Source: Roseimarinus sediminis (GTDB lineage: Bacteria; Bacteroidota; Bacteroidia; Bacteroidales; Prolixibacteraceae). From it: DNA of 64,000 nucleotides. Made by a program: the position numbers and the translations under genes. Location: the NCBI RefSeq assembly GCF_050433125.1, contig NZ_JBNPXV010000007.1:124001-188000 (forward strand), in the 5' to 3' direction. Shown piece after piece: positions 42,452-51,832 of the stretch (the first letter of the stretch is position 1; every line of letters begins with the position of its first letter). The notes beneath the pieces are model-generated. The model was not told where the DNA came from. It searched no databases and saw nothing but the letters and a program-made list of their open reading frames with translations.

Positions 42452-43339
42452 ATGAACATTGAAAAGCAACTACTGAAGCATCTTCAGGAAAAATATTTCG
42501 GGAAATTCTCGCGGCCGCTGAATATTCAATCAACACAAACCATCGGTGGAGGATGCATCAGCCATGCTATGAAACTCGATACCAACCAGGGAGCGCTTTT
42601 CCTTAAGTGGAACAGTAGCGGTTCCGATGATCTCTTTCTGCGCGAGGCCGAATCGCTCAACGAATTACTCAAAACGAGGAATGAAGTACTTGTTTTCCCT
42701 GAGCCCATACTGGCCGAAAAAATTGGTCAGCTGCCGGGATATCTGCTTACCAGCTACCTTGAGCCGGGCAACAGAGGCAACGATGATGAACAACTGGGTC
42801 GCGGTCTGGCGCTCTTGCATCAATACCGAAGTGCTGAATTTGGCTTTCACCAAAATAACTACTGCGGGGCGAGCTTACAGGACAACAGTCCTAAAAAGAG
42901 CTGGATCGACTTTTACAGCCAAAACCGCATAGGCAAACTACTCGAAAATATCAGGGCTTCGCGTACATGGTCGGCAAGTGATGAGAAAACTGCTGAGAAA
43001 TTTTTGCAGAAAGTACCGGCCCTGTTGTCGCATCCTGTTCAACCTTCGTTGATTCACGGCGATTTATGGTCGGGTAATTACCTGTATACAGGCAAAGGAC
43101 CTGCCCTGATCGATCCCTGTGTGTCGTATTGCGACCGGGAGTTTGAACTGGGAATCATGACGATGTTTGGTGGCTTCTCGCAGCGTGTTTACGAGGCCTA
43201 CAACGAAACAGATCCTCTGCCAGCCGGATGGCGCGATCGCAACCTGATTTATCAGCTTTACCATGTGCTGAACCATTATTTGCTGTTTGGCGGTTTTTAT
43301 AAAAACCAGGCCATCGACATCATGAAACGCTATCTCTAA
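42452..43339 (+). CDS. Fructosamine kinase-family protein
   Basis: 295-residue kinase of the fructosamine/ketosamine-3-kinase family (protein-kinase-like fold), which phosphorylates sugars attached to amines so the glycation product breaks down. Seen: a glycine-rich start (QTIGGGCISHAMKL), a lysine in ALFLKWN that contacts ATP, and the catalytic loop HGDLWSGNYL at about 203-212 followed by LIDPCVSYCDREFELGI, which carries the metal-binding aspartate. Length is normal. It lies just before the helicase gene in the same orientation, with 56 bases between. Confidence 0.9.
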   Translation: MNIEKQLLKHLQEKYFGKFSRPLNIQSTQTIGGGCISHAMKLDTNQGALFLKWNSSGSDDLFLREAESLNELLKTRNEVLVFPEPILAEKIGQLPGYLLTSYLEPGNRGNDDEQLGRGLALLHQYRSAEFGFHQNNYCGASLQDNSPKKSWIDFYSQNRIGKLLENIRASRTWSASDEKTAEKFLQKVPALLSHPVQPSLIHGDLWSGNYLYTGKGPALIDPCVSYCDREFELGIMTMFGGFSQRVYEAYNETDPLPAGWRDRNLIYQLYHVLNHYLLFGGFYKNQAIDIMKRYL

Positions 43340-43395
43340 TTTGATACCTTTGTCTTCTGATCATTGCTTCAATTCAAAAAAGAAACTGAAAACCC

Positions 43396-46300
43396 ATGTC
43401 GCAACTCACCATTTTTAAGGCTTCTGCCGGATCGGGAAAAACATTTCGCCTGGTGCTCGAATACCTCAAACTACTGGTCGATAATCCGTTCAATTACCGG
43501 CACATTCTGGCTGTTACTTTCACCAACAAGGCAACAGCCGAAATGAAAGCCCGTATCATCCGCGATTTGCATCAGGTGGGAACAGGCATAAATAAGCAAA
43601 TGATTGAACTGCTTCACAAGGAAACAGGAATTGCGCCGGCGCTTATCGAAAGCAATGCACAAAATGCACTGGCTTTGATACTGCACGATTACGATCGCTT
43701 TGCGGTCAGTACCATCGATAGTTTTTTTCAAAAGGTATTGCGCTCGTTTGCCCGCGAAACCGGTTTGTATGGGACTTATGAAATTGAACTCGATCAGGAT
43801 GCCGTGTTAAACGAAGCCTGTGATCGCCTGCTGCTATCGGTCGAAGAGGATATGGAACTGCGCAAATGGTTGCTGGCCATGTCGGAAGATCAGTTGGGAC
43901 AAGGCAAAAACTGGCAGATCAGAGACAAAATTCTGGAACTGGGAAGTGAATTGCAGAATGAACCTTTTCAGCGTTATCTCTTTTCACGAACCGATACGAA
44001 AACGGAGAGAGCTCAGTTAAACGAACTGAAAAATAAATTGTTTCAAATTACAAGCTCGTTCGAAAACAGGCTGAAGGAAATGGCAACCAATGCCCTGCAG
44101 CTCATTGCGGAAGCCGGACTTGAACTGACTGACTTTAAAGGAGGAAAGAATTCTTTTGTCAACTATTTTTCTTATTGGAGCACTTTCAGAAGCGACAGAC
44201 TTCAACCTACGGCGACCTTACTAAATGCCATCGATGAGCCCGAAGCCTGGTATGTTAAAAAAAGTACGAAGAAGAACGAAATAGAAGCCTGTGTTCAAAA
44301 CGGCTTAAACGGAAAACTAAAAGAACTTGTTGATTTTCTGGATAAGGAAAGACCGAAGTACCTGAGTGCAGTCGAAATTCAGAAATACCTTTACTCCCTT
44401 GGGGTTTTATCGGTGCTTTCGGGCAAGGTACGCGAAGTAGGACGGGAGAAGAATGCCCTGCTGCTCAGTGAGGGAAACCTGTTGCTGAACGGAATCATTG
44501 GTAACAACGATGCTCCTTTTATCTATGAAAAGACAGGAAACTACTACCGCTATTTCATGATTGATGAATTTCAGGATACCTCGCTTACGCAATGGGGAAA
44601 TTTCAAGCCGCTCGTAATTAATTCATTGGCCGAAAACTATCCAAATTTGGTAGTAGGCGATGTAAAACAGTCGATTTACCGTTGGAGAAACAGCGACTGG
44701 CAGTTGCTCGATCGTCGTTTAAAGGAAGAACTTACACAATTCAGCGTTGTTGAAACAACACTCGATAGTAACTGGCGCAGTTCCGAAGAGGTGGTACTAT
44801 TTAATAACCGCTTATTTGCAAGGTCGGCCGATTGGTTACAGCAAAAGTACAATCAGTTGGGCGATAACAGTCCGGCAGTGTATCACAACACAATTACATC
44901 GGCATTTAGCGATGCTCAGCAGTTGGTGGCCAGTGGTCGCAAACAGGGTTTGATCCGTTGTCACTTTGTTGAAGACGGAACGACTCCTGAATATCAGCAA
45001 AGTACCTGTAATCGCTTAATTGAGGCCATCAAGGAGGTGCAGGATAAGGGCTACCGGGCTGGCGATATTGCCATTCTGGTAAAGCGAAACAAAGAAGGCA
45101 AGGCAATCGCCGAAGCACTGCTGAAAGCAAAGCGTAACGAGCCGGCCTATAATTTTGAACTGGTTTCGGACGATACCCTTTACATTGGCAGTTCTTCGCT
45201 TGTCAGCTTCCTGTGCGGATTAATGAATTACCTGATTTCGCCCTATGATCAGGTAATTCAGGCAAGCATCATCCACGAATACTCTGTCGGCATATTGCCT
45301 CTGTTAAAGCGCGAAGGCAGGGTTCCCGGACGTTTGGTAACAGGTGAGCAGCAGCAATTAAGTTTTGATGAAAAAAAGGAAAGCAGTTTCCGCTTTATTT
45401 CTGACGAAGTTCGTGATGATTACTTCCCGTTTTTTAACAACGAAGCATATCGAAACATTACCCGTTACTGGGCCGGACTGTCGCTCATCGACCTTGTTGA
45501 ATTGCTTATCAAACAATATCATCTTGACTTTTTACCGGGCGAGCAGGCCAATATTCAGGCATTCAGGGATGTGATTAATGATTTTTCGAGAAAGGAAAGC
45601 GGAAATCTGCACAAGTTTATCGAGTGGTGGGAACAGCATGGCGATAAAGTGAAACTACAAACGGCAGGCGAGCGGGATGCCATCCGGATCATGACCATCC
45701 ATAAATCGAAGGGGCTTGAATTCCCCATCGTGATGGTTCCCTTTTGCGACTGGTCGTTTGTTACCGATGCCCGGCAATCAAACATTTTATGGTGTTCAAC
45801 CCATAATACCCCTTTTAATCTGTTGCCCCTGTTGCCGGTTAAGTACAGCAGCAAATTACGTGATTCGTATTTTTCGGAAGATTACTACACCGAAACGCTT
45901 TTATCGTACATCGATAACCTGAATGTGCTGTATGTGGCTTTAACCCGTGCTGTGGACGGACTCTTCCTGTATACCAAAGCCAAAGAACCTAAAAAAGCGG
46001 TTGAAGTTGGGGCTTTATTGTCACAATTGGTCAAAGACGAAGCTTTACTTGAGAAATGCGGAGAGAATGTATATGAAAGGGGAACACTTGCTTCTCCTGA
46101 GCATCGTGCTGCCAAAGGAACCATTGCTCCGCTTTCGGGTAAGGTGGTTCGAAAAACACAGCTTGCTGATACTTTGCGCTTACGAAAAAACTATGAAGGC
46201 TTCATCGATAGCAGGGAAGAGCTACGCAGGCAGGGAATCAGTAAGGGAAAACTGATGCATGAACTGCTGTCGCGGATAGCTGTTGCCGACGATGTGGAAA

Positions 46301-46668
46301 AGGCAGTCGAAACCATGGTGCTGGGCGGCCTCATCGAAGGGGGTGAAAAGGAGAAATTGCTATCGGATGTGAAAACCTTGCTTGGCCATCAGCAGGCAGA
46401 ACATTGGTTCGACAGGAGCTGGAAAGTATTGAATGAAACCACGCTCATTACCCCCGATTTTGGTTTGCTGCGTCCCGACAGGGTGATGATGGGTAACGGG
46501 AAGGTTGTTGTGGTTGATTATAAAACGAGCGATCAGCTACGGCCTGCTCATATAAAACAGGTAAAAGGTTATGTGAACCAAATTCGTAAGATGGGGCACA
46601 AGCAGGTAGAAGGTTTTGTGTGGTACCTGGTGAACAATCAGATTATTAATATCGAACACTTTGCTTAA
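43396..46668 (+). CDS. UvrD-family helicase/PD-(D/E)XK nuclease (AddA/RecB-like)
   Basis: 1090-residue DNA repair enzyme that would unwind and degrade double-strand ends before recombination. The SF1 helicase core starts at the N-terminus: Walker A in KASAGSGKTF (about 8-17), motif II DEFQDTS (about 390), motif III VVGDVKQSIYRWR, motif V/VI MTIHKSKGLEFPIV and VALTRAVDGLFLY. The C-terminus has a nuclease domain with GLLRPDRVMM and VVVDYKTSD, giving the D...D-x-K residues. The layout equals AddA of the AddAB system. An AddB partner is expected but is not in the window. The stop codon overlaps the next small gene (TAATG). Confidence 0.9.
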   Translation: MSQLTIFKASAGSGKTFRLVLEYLKLLVDNPFNYRHILAVTFTNKATAEMKARIIRDLHQVGTGINKQMIELLHKETGIAPALIESNAQNALALILHDYDRFAVSTIDSFFQKVLRSFARETGLYGTYEIELDQDAVLNEACDRLLLSVEEDMELRKWLLAMSEDQLGQGKNWQIRDKILELGSELQNEPFQRYLFSRTDTKTERAQLNELKNKLFQITSSFENRLKEMATNALQLIAEAGLELTDFKGGKNSFVNYFSYWSTFRSDRLQPTATLLNAIDEPEAWYVKKSTKKNEIEACVQNGLNGKLKELVDFLDKERPKYLSAVEIQKYLYSLGVLSVLSGKVREVGREKNALLLSEGNLLLNGIIGNNDAPFIYEKTGNYYRYFMIDEFQDTSLTQWGNFKPLVINSLAENYPNLVVGDVKQSIYRWRNSDWQLLDRRLKEELTQFSVVETTLDSNWRSSEEVVLFNNRLFARSADWLQQKYNQLGDNSPAVYHNTITSAFSDAQQLVASGRKQGLIRCHFVEDGTTPEYQQSTCNRLIEAIKEVQDKGYRAGDIAILVKRNKEGKAIAEALLKAKRNEPAYNFELVSDDTLYIGSSSLVSFLCGLMNYLISPYDQVIQASIIHEYSVGILPLLKREGRVPGRLVTGEQQQLSFDEKKESSFRFISDEVRDDYFPFFNNEAYRNITRYWAGLSLIDLVELLIKQYHLDFLPGEQANIQAFRDVINDFSRKESGNLHKFIEWWEQHGDKVKLQTAGERDAIRIMTIHKSKGLEFPIVMVPFCDWSFVTDARQSNILWCSTHNTPFNLLPLLPVKYSSKLRDSYFSEDYYTETLLSYIDNLNVLYVALTRAVDGLFLYTKAKEPKKAVEVGALLSQLVKDEALLEKCGENVYERGTLASPEHRAAKGTIAPLSGKVVRKTQLADTLRLRKNYEGFIDSREELRRQGISKGKLMHELLSRIAVADDVEKAVETMVLGGLIEGGEKEKLLSDVKTLLGHQQAEHWFDRSWKVLNETTLITPDFGLLRPDRVMMGNGKVVVVDYKTSDQLRPAHIKQVKGYVNQIRKMGHKQVEGFVWYLVNNQIINIEHFA

Positions 46669-46835
46669 TGGAAAGTAATATTTTGCAATTCAAATGCCGG
46701 AACTGCAACTGGCAGGGGAGTGCTCAGGAATTGGAGCACGAACCGGTTGAAAGCTGCATGGGGGATGATGCCATTGAGGTTTGTCCCCGATGTGGAAGTT
46801 ATGATCTGCTTCCTGTGAGCCCTGAACAGCAATAG
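46668..46835 (+). CDS. Small zinc-ribbon protein
   Basis: 55-residue protein, too short to be found by length cut-offs. Its ATG overlaps the stop codon of the helicase gene by one base (TAATG), pointing to translational coupling. Two cysteine pairs, FKCRNCNW (10-13) and VCPRCGSY, form a typical rubredoxin-like or zinc-ribbon metal site, separated by an acidic stretch (EHEPVESCMGDDAIE). The function is unknown. The link to the helicase could be operonic only. A hairpin follows directly. Confidence 0.7.
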   Translation: MESNILQFKCRNCNWQGSAQELEHEPVESCMGDDAIEVCPRCGSYDLLPVSPEQQ

Positions 46836-46874
46836 AAAAGCAGTTGCCAAAATTAGATTTTGACAACTGCTTTT
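46836..46874. terminator. Terminator hairpin between the convergent zinc-ribbon and floA genes
   Basis: AAAAGCAGTTGCCAAAA pairs with TTTTGACAACTGCTTTT (one mismatch), short loop, T's at the end. It lies between two convergent genes and may serve both strands. Confidence 0.65.
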
Positions 46875-46896
46875 ACATGCTATCGAGACAGAGGGT

Positions 46897-47883
46897 TTAT
46901 TCTTCCTTTTTAGGTCCACGGCCTTCACCGGCAATGCTGTCGCGCATTTTGGTGTCGGCATCAATGTTTTTATAGCGCATGTAATCCATAATGCCCATGC
47001 TTCCGTTACGGAAAGCTTCGGCCATGGCCAACGGAATTTCCACTTCAGCTTCAATCACTTTGGCACGAGCCTCCTGGGCTTTGGCTTTCATTTCCTGTTC
47101 GGTAGCTACAGCCATGGCCCTGCGCTCTTCAGCCTTGGCCTGTGCAATGTTTTTATCGGCTTCAGCCTGATCGATTTGCAGATAGGCACCAATGTTTTTG
47201 CCGATGTCGATGTCGGCGATATCGATCGACAGAATCTCGAATGCAGTTCCTGCGTCCAGACCTTTTTCGAGTACTACCCGTGAAATAGAATCAGGATTTT
47301 CGAGTACGGCTTTGTGTGAATGGTTTGAACCAATTGATGAAACGATGCCTTCACCTACACGGGCGAGAACAGTTTCTTCGCCGGCACCACCCACCAGTTG
47401 TTTGATGTTGGCTCTTACCGTAACACGGGCCTTGCATATCAGCTGAATACCATCTTTGGCAACAGCGGTTACAGGAGGGGTGTTGATTACTTTCGGGTTA
47501 ACCGACATTTGAACGGCTTCGAATACATCGCGTCCGGCAAGGTCAATGGCAGTGGCCATTTTAAAGCTCAGGTCGATATTGGCTTTTTCGGCCGAAACCA
47601 GTGCATGTACTACATTTTCGACATGTCCGCCTGCCAGGTAGTGGGCTTCCAGTTCGTCGCGTTTTACCGCTTGTAAACCTGCTTTGTATGCCTCAATCAT
47701 GGCACGAACAATGATCCCTGGTGGGACTTTTCTGAAACGCATCAGGAAGAGCTGAAGAAGGGAAATTCTCACACCTGAAACAAGTGCCGAGAACCAGATT
47801 CCGATGGGTACAAAATAAAGGACGATAAAAAGCAGGATAATGATCCCGACAACAATCAGGATCGACGTTAGTTCAATCATCAT
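46897..47883 (-). CDS. floA: Flotillin-like membrane scaffold protein FloA
   Basis: 328-residue SPFH-type protein that forms clusters in the inner membrane and organises membrane microdomains. An N-terminal hydrophobic hairpin (IELTSILIVVGIIILLFIV) is followed by the SPFH domain (GISVNP-like: AVQMSVNPKVINTPPVTAV) and a helical part rich in A, E and K (AQAKAEERRAMAVATEQEMKA). Family length is 320-335. The nfeD-like gene lies 3 bases upstream in the same operon, the usual pairing for flotillin-type proteins. Confidence 0.94.
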   Translation of the reverse strand: MMIELTSILIVVGIIILLFIVLYFVPIGIWFSALVSGVRISLLQLFLMRFRKVPPGIIVRAMIEAYKAGLQAVKRDELEAHYLAGGHVENVVHALVSAEKANIDLSFKMATAIDLAGRDVFEAVQMSVNPKVINTPPVTAVAKDGIQLICKARVTVRANIKQLVGGAGEETVLARVGEGIVSSIGSNHSHKAVLENPDSISRVVLEKGLDAGTAFEILSIDIADIDIGKNIGAYLQIDQAEADKNIAQAKAEERRAMAVATEQEMKAKAQEARAKVIEAEVEIPLAMAEAFRNGSMGIMDYMRYKNIDADTKMRDSIAGEGRGPKKEE

Positions 47884-47886
47884 AAC

Positions 47887-48357
47887 TTATTCTTTTATGG
47901 GTTCTACAATTACGGTGTTTCCTTCAATTTTAATCACTTTTATATGGGTTTTTGGATCGACAAAGCCGCCAAGTGAGCGGGCATCGACCGATACATTATT
48001 GATTTTAGCTCTTCCCGAAGGGGCAAGACGTCCGATGGTGAAGCCTTCATCACCTACATGTACCATCTGATCATCAATGTTATTTACCTTTCCGTTGATA
48101 ATCGAATCGAGCATCATGGGTTTGACTGCACGCCCCTTGAATAGGAGGTAGAGCAGTATGGGTACAAATACGATGATGGCTACCAGCATTAAAAAACCCG
48201 CCAGGCTACCCCAGTATTTGAAAGAAAAGAAAACTGCGGCTCCAAAAGCAATTACCGAGCCGATGCCCGCTACCGTTACCCCGGGTATCAGCATAAACTC
48301 GATGATCAACAGGGAAATTCCCAGTAATAACAAAAGCAAGATGGTGATTATTTCCAT
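47887..48357 (-). CDS. NfeD-family membrane protein
   Basis: 156 residues: about four hydrophobic segments in the first 80 residues (IITILLLLLLGISLLIIEFML, then VIAFGAAVFFSFKYW and FLMLVAIIVFVPILLYLLF) and a C-terminal OB-fold soluble domain (VGDEGFTIGRLAPSGRAKIN, VSVDARSLGGFVD). This is the short NfeD form without the N-terminal ClpP-like protease domain. It is co-transcribed with floA, with which NfeD proteins act. Confidence 0.9.
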   Translation of the reverse strand: MEIITILLLLLLGISLLIIEFMLIPGVTVAGIGSVIAFGAAVFFSFKYWGSLAGFLMLVAIIVFVPILLYLLFKGRAVKPMMLDSIINGKVNNIDDQMVHVGDEGFTIGRLAPSGRAKINNVSVDARSLGGFVDPKTHIKVIKIEGNTVIVEPIKE

Positions 48358-48372
48358 TGTTTAGTTTTTAGT

Positions 48373-48645
48373 TCAGTTGATTTTGGCTTTCAGTTCCCTG
48401 TCGATAAGGGCCCTGCGCATCGATCTCAACAGGTCGAAATTTCCCCGCTTAATATCGCACTGGCCTTTCGTGTGAGTAATCATGGCACACTGATGTGCCT
48501 GCTCGAAAGTGTGATCACAAATTTCAATCAGGGCATCAATTACGTAATCGAAGGTATGAACATCGTCGTTGATCAGAATCAGTTGATGTTGATCCTTTTT
48601 TTGTTCTATCGTTTCGCTTGTTTGTTTTTGTTGCTCCTTAGTCAT
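48373..48645 (-). CDS. clpS: ATP-dependent Clp protease adaptor ClpS
   Basis: 90-residue adaptor that delivers N-degron substrates to ClpAP-type protease. The core ILINDDVHTFDYVIDALIEI corresponds to the conserved N-D-D-x-T/H-x-x-x-V segment, followed by FEQAHQCAMITHTKGQC, where H and the hydrophobic pocket bind the N-terminal residue. It overlaps the SPOR gene by 8 bases and precedes nfeD, so all four genes probably form one unit. Confidence 0.92.
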   Translation of the reverse strand: MTKEQQKQTSETIEQKKDQHQLILINDDVHTFDYVIDALIEICDHTFEQAHQCAMITHTKGQCDIKRGNFDLLRSMRRALIDRELKAKIN

Positions 48646-50083
48646 TTTTAGTGATTTCTCTGGCTTCCTTCAAAGTTATTCTTTTTCCGTTATGATATGC
48701 AACAACAAAGGCATCTTTTACACCTTCCTGTCTGATTTGTTGCTGTAATTTTACGGCATCATCAAAATTGCGTAACTCACCTACTGTGTAAACAACTACT
48801 CCGCGCTCGTCGGTATAGGAATCAATTCTTCGCAAAACAGCCAGCTTTTTGTACAGCCTGTCGATGTATTCAGGCAGCCCTTTACTGAAAGCACCAATCT
48901 GGATACGGTAAATCAATTCATTCTTCTCTTCTTCAGCTACTACAGGTTTATCTTCTGCAATAACCTCAGATACTGTAGTATCAGCAGGAATTGTTTCAGC
49001 AGGGATTACGGGTTCAATTTCGACAGGCTGCACCACCAGTTGCTGATGCTTACTGTTATTGATGGAGTCGTTTTCGGCTTTCAGTGCTTTTAACGCAACA
49101 TCGCTTGCTGTGTTCCAGAACAACAATTCTGCTTCGCGTGCCTGCCAATGGTGTTCGTCGGCCAAAGGTTTTAATTCAAAATTTTCCTGTTCAAGTGCAA
49201 TCAGTTCCTTGGCTATTTTTTCCTGTTCCTCCTGATTGTCAGTTCTCTGGTATTGTTTTCTAAAACTTTCGAGTGTTCTCATATTGGCGGCCAGTTTTTC
49301 CCTGTTCATCCAGCCTTCAATAAAATGATGCTGTCCTTTGGCCGTTTTAAACTGACTGATGATTTGATAAGTAATTTTGGGTGCCAGGGTAAAATTGAAG
49401 CTGGTATCAGCAAGAACGGCAGGTACCACGGGCCATTCATCCGTTTCGACCACTCTATTGTTATTAACAGGAGCTTCACTTGCTTCCTCACTGATATGGC
49501 TGTCTGTGCTGTCGCTGAAGGTTTCCGGCTTCGCTTTGACTGTATCGGAACTTTCAGACAGTAACTGAATCTCACTTTCGATCAGTATGTTTTCATCCTG
49601 TTGAGCGGTTTCTTCAACAACATTGGCTGTGAAAGGATTTATGCCTTCGCGGCAAGCATCATAAAAATGATCAAATTCTACACCTCGCCGCTCTTTCTTT
49701 TTTGCTTTATCCCGAAAACGTTGATAGTAATTCAGGGCCAATTCAAAGTTTTCGGCAGCATGGTAATTCTTGGCGATATAGAAATAAACATCGTGAGGTG
49801 TATTGGCATCCTGAGCAGCTCCTAACAACAGTTTACGTGCCTTTGAACCATACTGGCCGGTTTCGCTTAAACAGATGCCATAATGGTATTGCGCCGAAGC
49901 ATCGGAAGGATACAAAGTATATTCCTGTTGAAAAAAGGGGAGTGCCTTGCCGAAGTCCCCTTGTTCAAAATAATCCCTGGCCCTGGCCTCTTCGCTTTGC
50001 GCTGTTGATAAAATAGGCAGGGAAATTAAAACAATTGCTGTAAAAAATGTGTTCAATACCTGTAATATATTCAATTTAAACAT
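48638..50083 (-). CDS. TPR/SPOR-domain periplasmic protein
   Basis: 481 residues. A signal peptide (about 1-29) leads to TPR-like helices (about 30-140: ARDYFEQGDFGKALPFFQQEY, then AQYHYGICLSETGQ), a long charged low-complexity region rich in E, S and V, and a C-terminal SPOR-type domain (IYRIQIGAFSKGLPEYIDRL, about 395-470) of the kind that binds denuded peptidoglycan. A role in the cell envelope is likely. No named homologue is recognised. Confidence 0.85.
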   Translation of the reverse strand: MFKLNILQVLNTFFTAIVLISLPILSTAQSEEARARDYFEQGDFGKALPFFQQEYTLYPSDASAQYHYGICLSETGQYGSKARKLLLGAAQDANTPHDVYFYIAKNYHAAENFELALNYYQRFRDKAKKKERRGVEFDHFYDACREGINPFTANVVEETAQQDENILIESEIQLLSESSDTVKAKPETFSDSTDSHISEEASEAPVNNNRVVETDEWPVVPAVLADTSFNFTLAPKITYQIISQFKTAKGQHHFIEGWMNREKLAANMRTLESFRKQYQRTDNQEEQEKIAKELIALEQENFELKPLADEHHWQAREAELLFWNTASDVALKALKAENDSINNSKHQQLVVQPVEIEPVIPAETIPADTTVSEVIAEDKPVVAEEEKNELIYRIQIGAFSKGLPEYIDRLYKKLAVLRRIDSYTDERGVVVYTVGELRNFDDAVKLQQQIRQEGVKDAFVVAYHNGKRITLKEAREITKND

Positions 50084-50189
50084 TGATTATTCTGCGTTTT
50101 AATGTTTATAACTTGCAAACGATGTTTGCTATTTCTAAACTTAATTGTAAAAATAACAATATCAAGCGATAATTTAATCAATAAAGAAG

Positions 50190-50651
50190 ATGACAAAATT
50201 AAAAAAAGGCGATAAGGCACCAGTTTTTACCGGGATCAATCAAAATGGTGAAGAAATTTCGCTGAGCAATTACCATGGAAAGAAAGTTATTTTATACTTT
50301 TACCCCAAAGATAACACTCCGGGATGCACCGCCGAATCGTGTAATTTAAATGACAATTACCAGATGTGGCTCGATAAGGGTTTTGAGGTAATTGGTGTTA
50401 GCCCCGACAGTGTGGATTCTCATCGTAAGTTTGCCGATAAGTTTGGTTTTCAGTTCAATCTGATTGCCGACACCGAAAAAAAGATACTCGAAGCATACGG
50501 GGCCTGGGGAGAAAAGAAAATGTACGGAAAAAGCTACATGGGCGTTTTACGTACTACATTCCTGATTGATGAAGCAGGTATAATTGAAGAAATTTTTGAA
50601 AAGGTGAAAACCAAAGATCATACAAACCAAATACTAAGTACAATAGAATAA
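50190..50651 (+). CDS. bcp: Thioredoxin-dependent thiol peroxidase (BCP/PrxQ)
   Basis: 153-residue peroxiredoxin that reduces hydrogen and organic peroxides. The peroxidatic cysteine is C46 in TPGCTAES, and the resolving cysteine is C51, the 4-residue spacing of the PrxQ/BCP group. PDSVDSHRKFADKFGFQF and the late arginine in LRTTFLID complete the active site. The gene ends one base before recA starts, so the two are co-transcribed. Confidence 0.95.
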   Translation: MTKLKKGDKAPVFTGINQNGEEISLSNYHGKKVILYFYPKDNTPGCTAESCNLNDNYQMWLDKGFEVIGVSPDSVDSHRKFADKFGFQFNLIADTEKKILEAYGAWGEKKMYGKSYMGVLRTTFLIDEAGIIEEIFEKVKTKDHTNQILSTIE

Positions 50652-50652
50652 G

Positions 50653-51675
50653 ATGAGTGATAATAAAGAAAAAATCAATTCGGAAAAATTAAAGGCACTG
50701 CAGTTAACCATGGACAAAATCGACAAATCCTACGGGAAAGGGTCGATTATGCGTTTGGGCGACCGCGCTGTTGAAGATGTACCAGCTATTTCGTCGGGCT
50801 CAATCGGTCTCGATTATGCTTTAGGAGTGGGTGGTTTTCCAAAGGGACGAATCATTGAAATATATGGACCAGAATCGTCGGGTAAAACAACCCTGGCCAT
50901 TCATGCCATTGCTGAAGCCCAGAAAGCCGGCGGCATTGCTGCCATCGTTGATGCTGAACATGCTTTTGATCCCTTCTATGCCAAAAAACTGGGTGTCGAT
51001 ATCGATGAATTGCTGATTTCTCAACCCGATAATGGTGAACAGGCGCTTGAAATTGCCGATAACCTGATCCGTTCGGGAGCAATCGACATCATTGTAATCG
51101 ACTCGGTAGCTGCGCTGACTCCGAAAGCCGAAATTGAAGGCGACATGGGAGATTCCCGCATGGGACTACAGGCTCGTTTAATGTCGCAGGCATTGCGTAA
51201 ACTCACTGCCAATATCAACCGTACCAAAACCTGTGTCATCTTTATCAACCAGTTGCGCGAAAAAATCGGCGTGATGTTTGGTAACCCTGAAACCACCACC
51301 GGTGGGAATGCACTGAAGTTTTATTCGTCGGTACGTATTGATATTCGCCGGATTGGACAAATTAAAGATGGCGAAGAGGTAATGGGGAATCATACCCGTG
51401 TGAAGATTGTTAAAAACAAAGTAGCGCCACCGTTCAAAAAAGCCGAATTCGACATCATGTATGGCGAAGGCATTTCAAAAACAGGTGAAATAGTTGACAT
51501 GGGAGTCGATTACAACATTATCAAGAAAAGCGGATCGTGGTTCAGTTATGGTGAAACCAAACTGGGACAGGGACGTGAGTCGGTGAAGAATCTCATCAAA
51601 GACAACCCCGAACTGGCTCTCGAACTCGAAACAAAAATTATCGCAGCCATGACGAAGGCCCCCGAGGAGGTCTAG
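50653..51675 (+). CDS. recA: Recombinase RecA
   Basis: 340-residue strand-exchange protein. Walker A GPESSGKTT (about 73-81), Walker B IIVIDSVAAL, the L1/L2 DNA-binding loops (MGDSRMGLQARLMSQALRK and GNPETTTGGNALKFY), and the GRESVKNLI C-terminal segment are all present. Co-transcribed with bcp. A strong terminator follows. Confidence 0.98.
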   Translation: MSDNKEKINSEKLKALQLTMDKIDKSYGKGSIMRLGDRAVEDVPAISSGSIGLDYALGVGGFPKGRIIEIYGPESSGKTTLAIHAIAEAQKAGGIAAIVDAEHAFDPFYAKKLGVDIDELLISQPDNGEQALEIADNLIRSGAIDIIVIDSVAALTPKAEIEGDMGDSRMGLQARLMSQALRKLTANINRTKTCVIFINQLREKIGVMFGNPETTTGGNALKFYSSVRIDIRRIGQIKDGEEVMGNHTRVKIVKNKVAPPFKKAEFDIMYGEGISKTGEIVDMGVDYNIIKKSGSWFSYGETKLGQGRESVKNLIKDNPELALELETKIIAAMTKAPEEV

Positions 51676-51701
51676 TTATTGTTCATAATTATAGATAACT
51701 G

Positions 51702-51741
51702 ACTTTCCGGTAAACTCGTTTTTTACCGGAAAGTTTTTTTT
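51702..51741 (+). terminator. Rho-independent terminator after recA
   Basis: A perfect 13-base stem, ACTTTCCGGTAAA (51702-51714) with TTTACCGGAAAGT (51722-51734), 7-base loop, then seven T. Confidence 0.93.
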
Positions 51742-51786
51742 ACACAAACAATACTTGATATTTATCATGAAAAAACAGGATTGCTT

Positions 51787-51794
51787 TATATTTG
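51787..51794 (+). promoter_or_regulatory. -7 promoter box of the threonine operon
   Basis: TATATTTG matches the TAnnTTTG box and lies 39 bases before the thrA ATG. No good -33 TTG is at the right distance. Confidence 0.45.
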
Positions 51795-51832
51795 CGATTC
51801 GACATTTATTCAACATTTAAAAAAGAAAAAAG

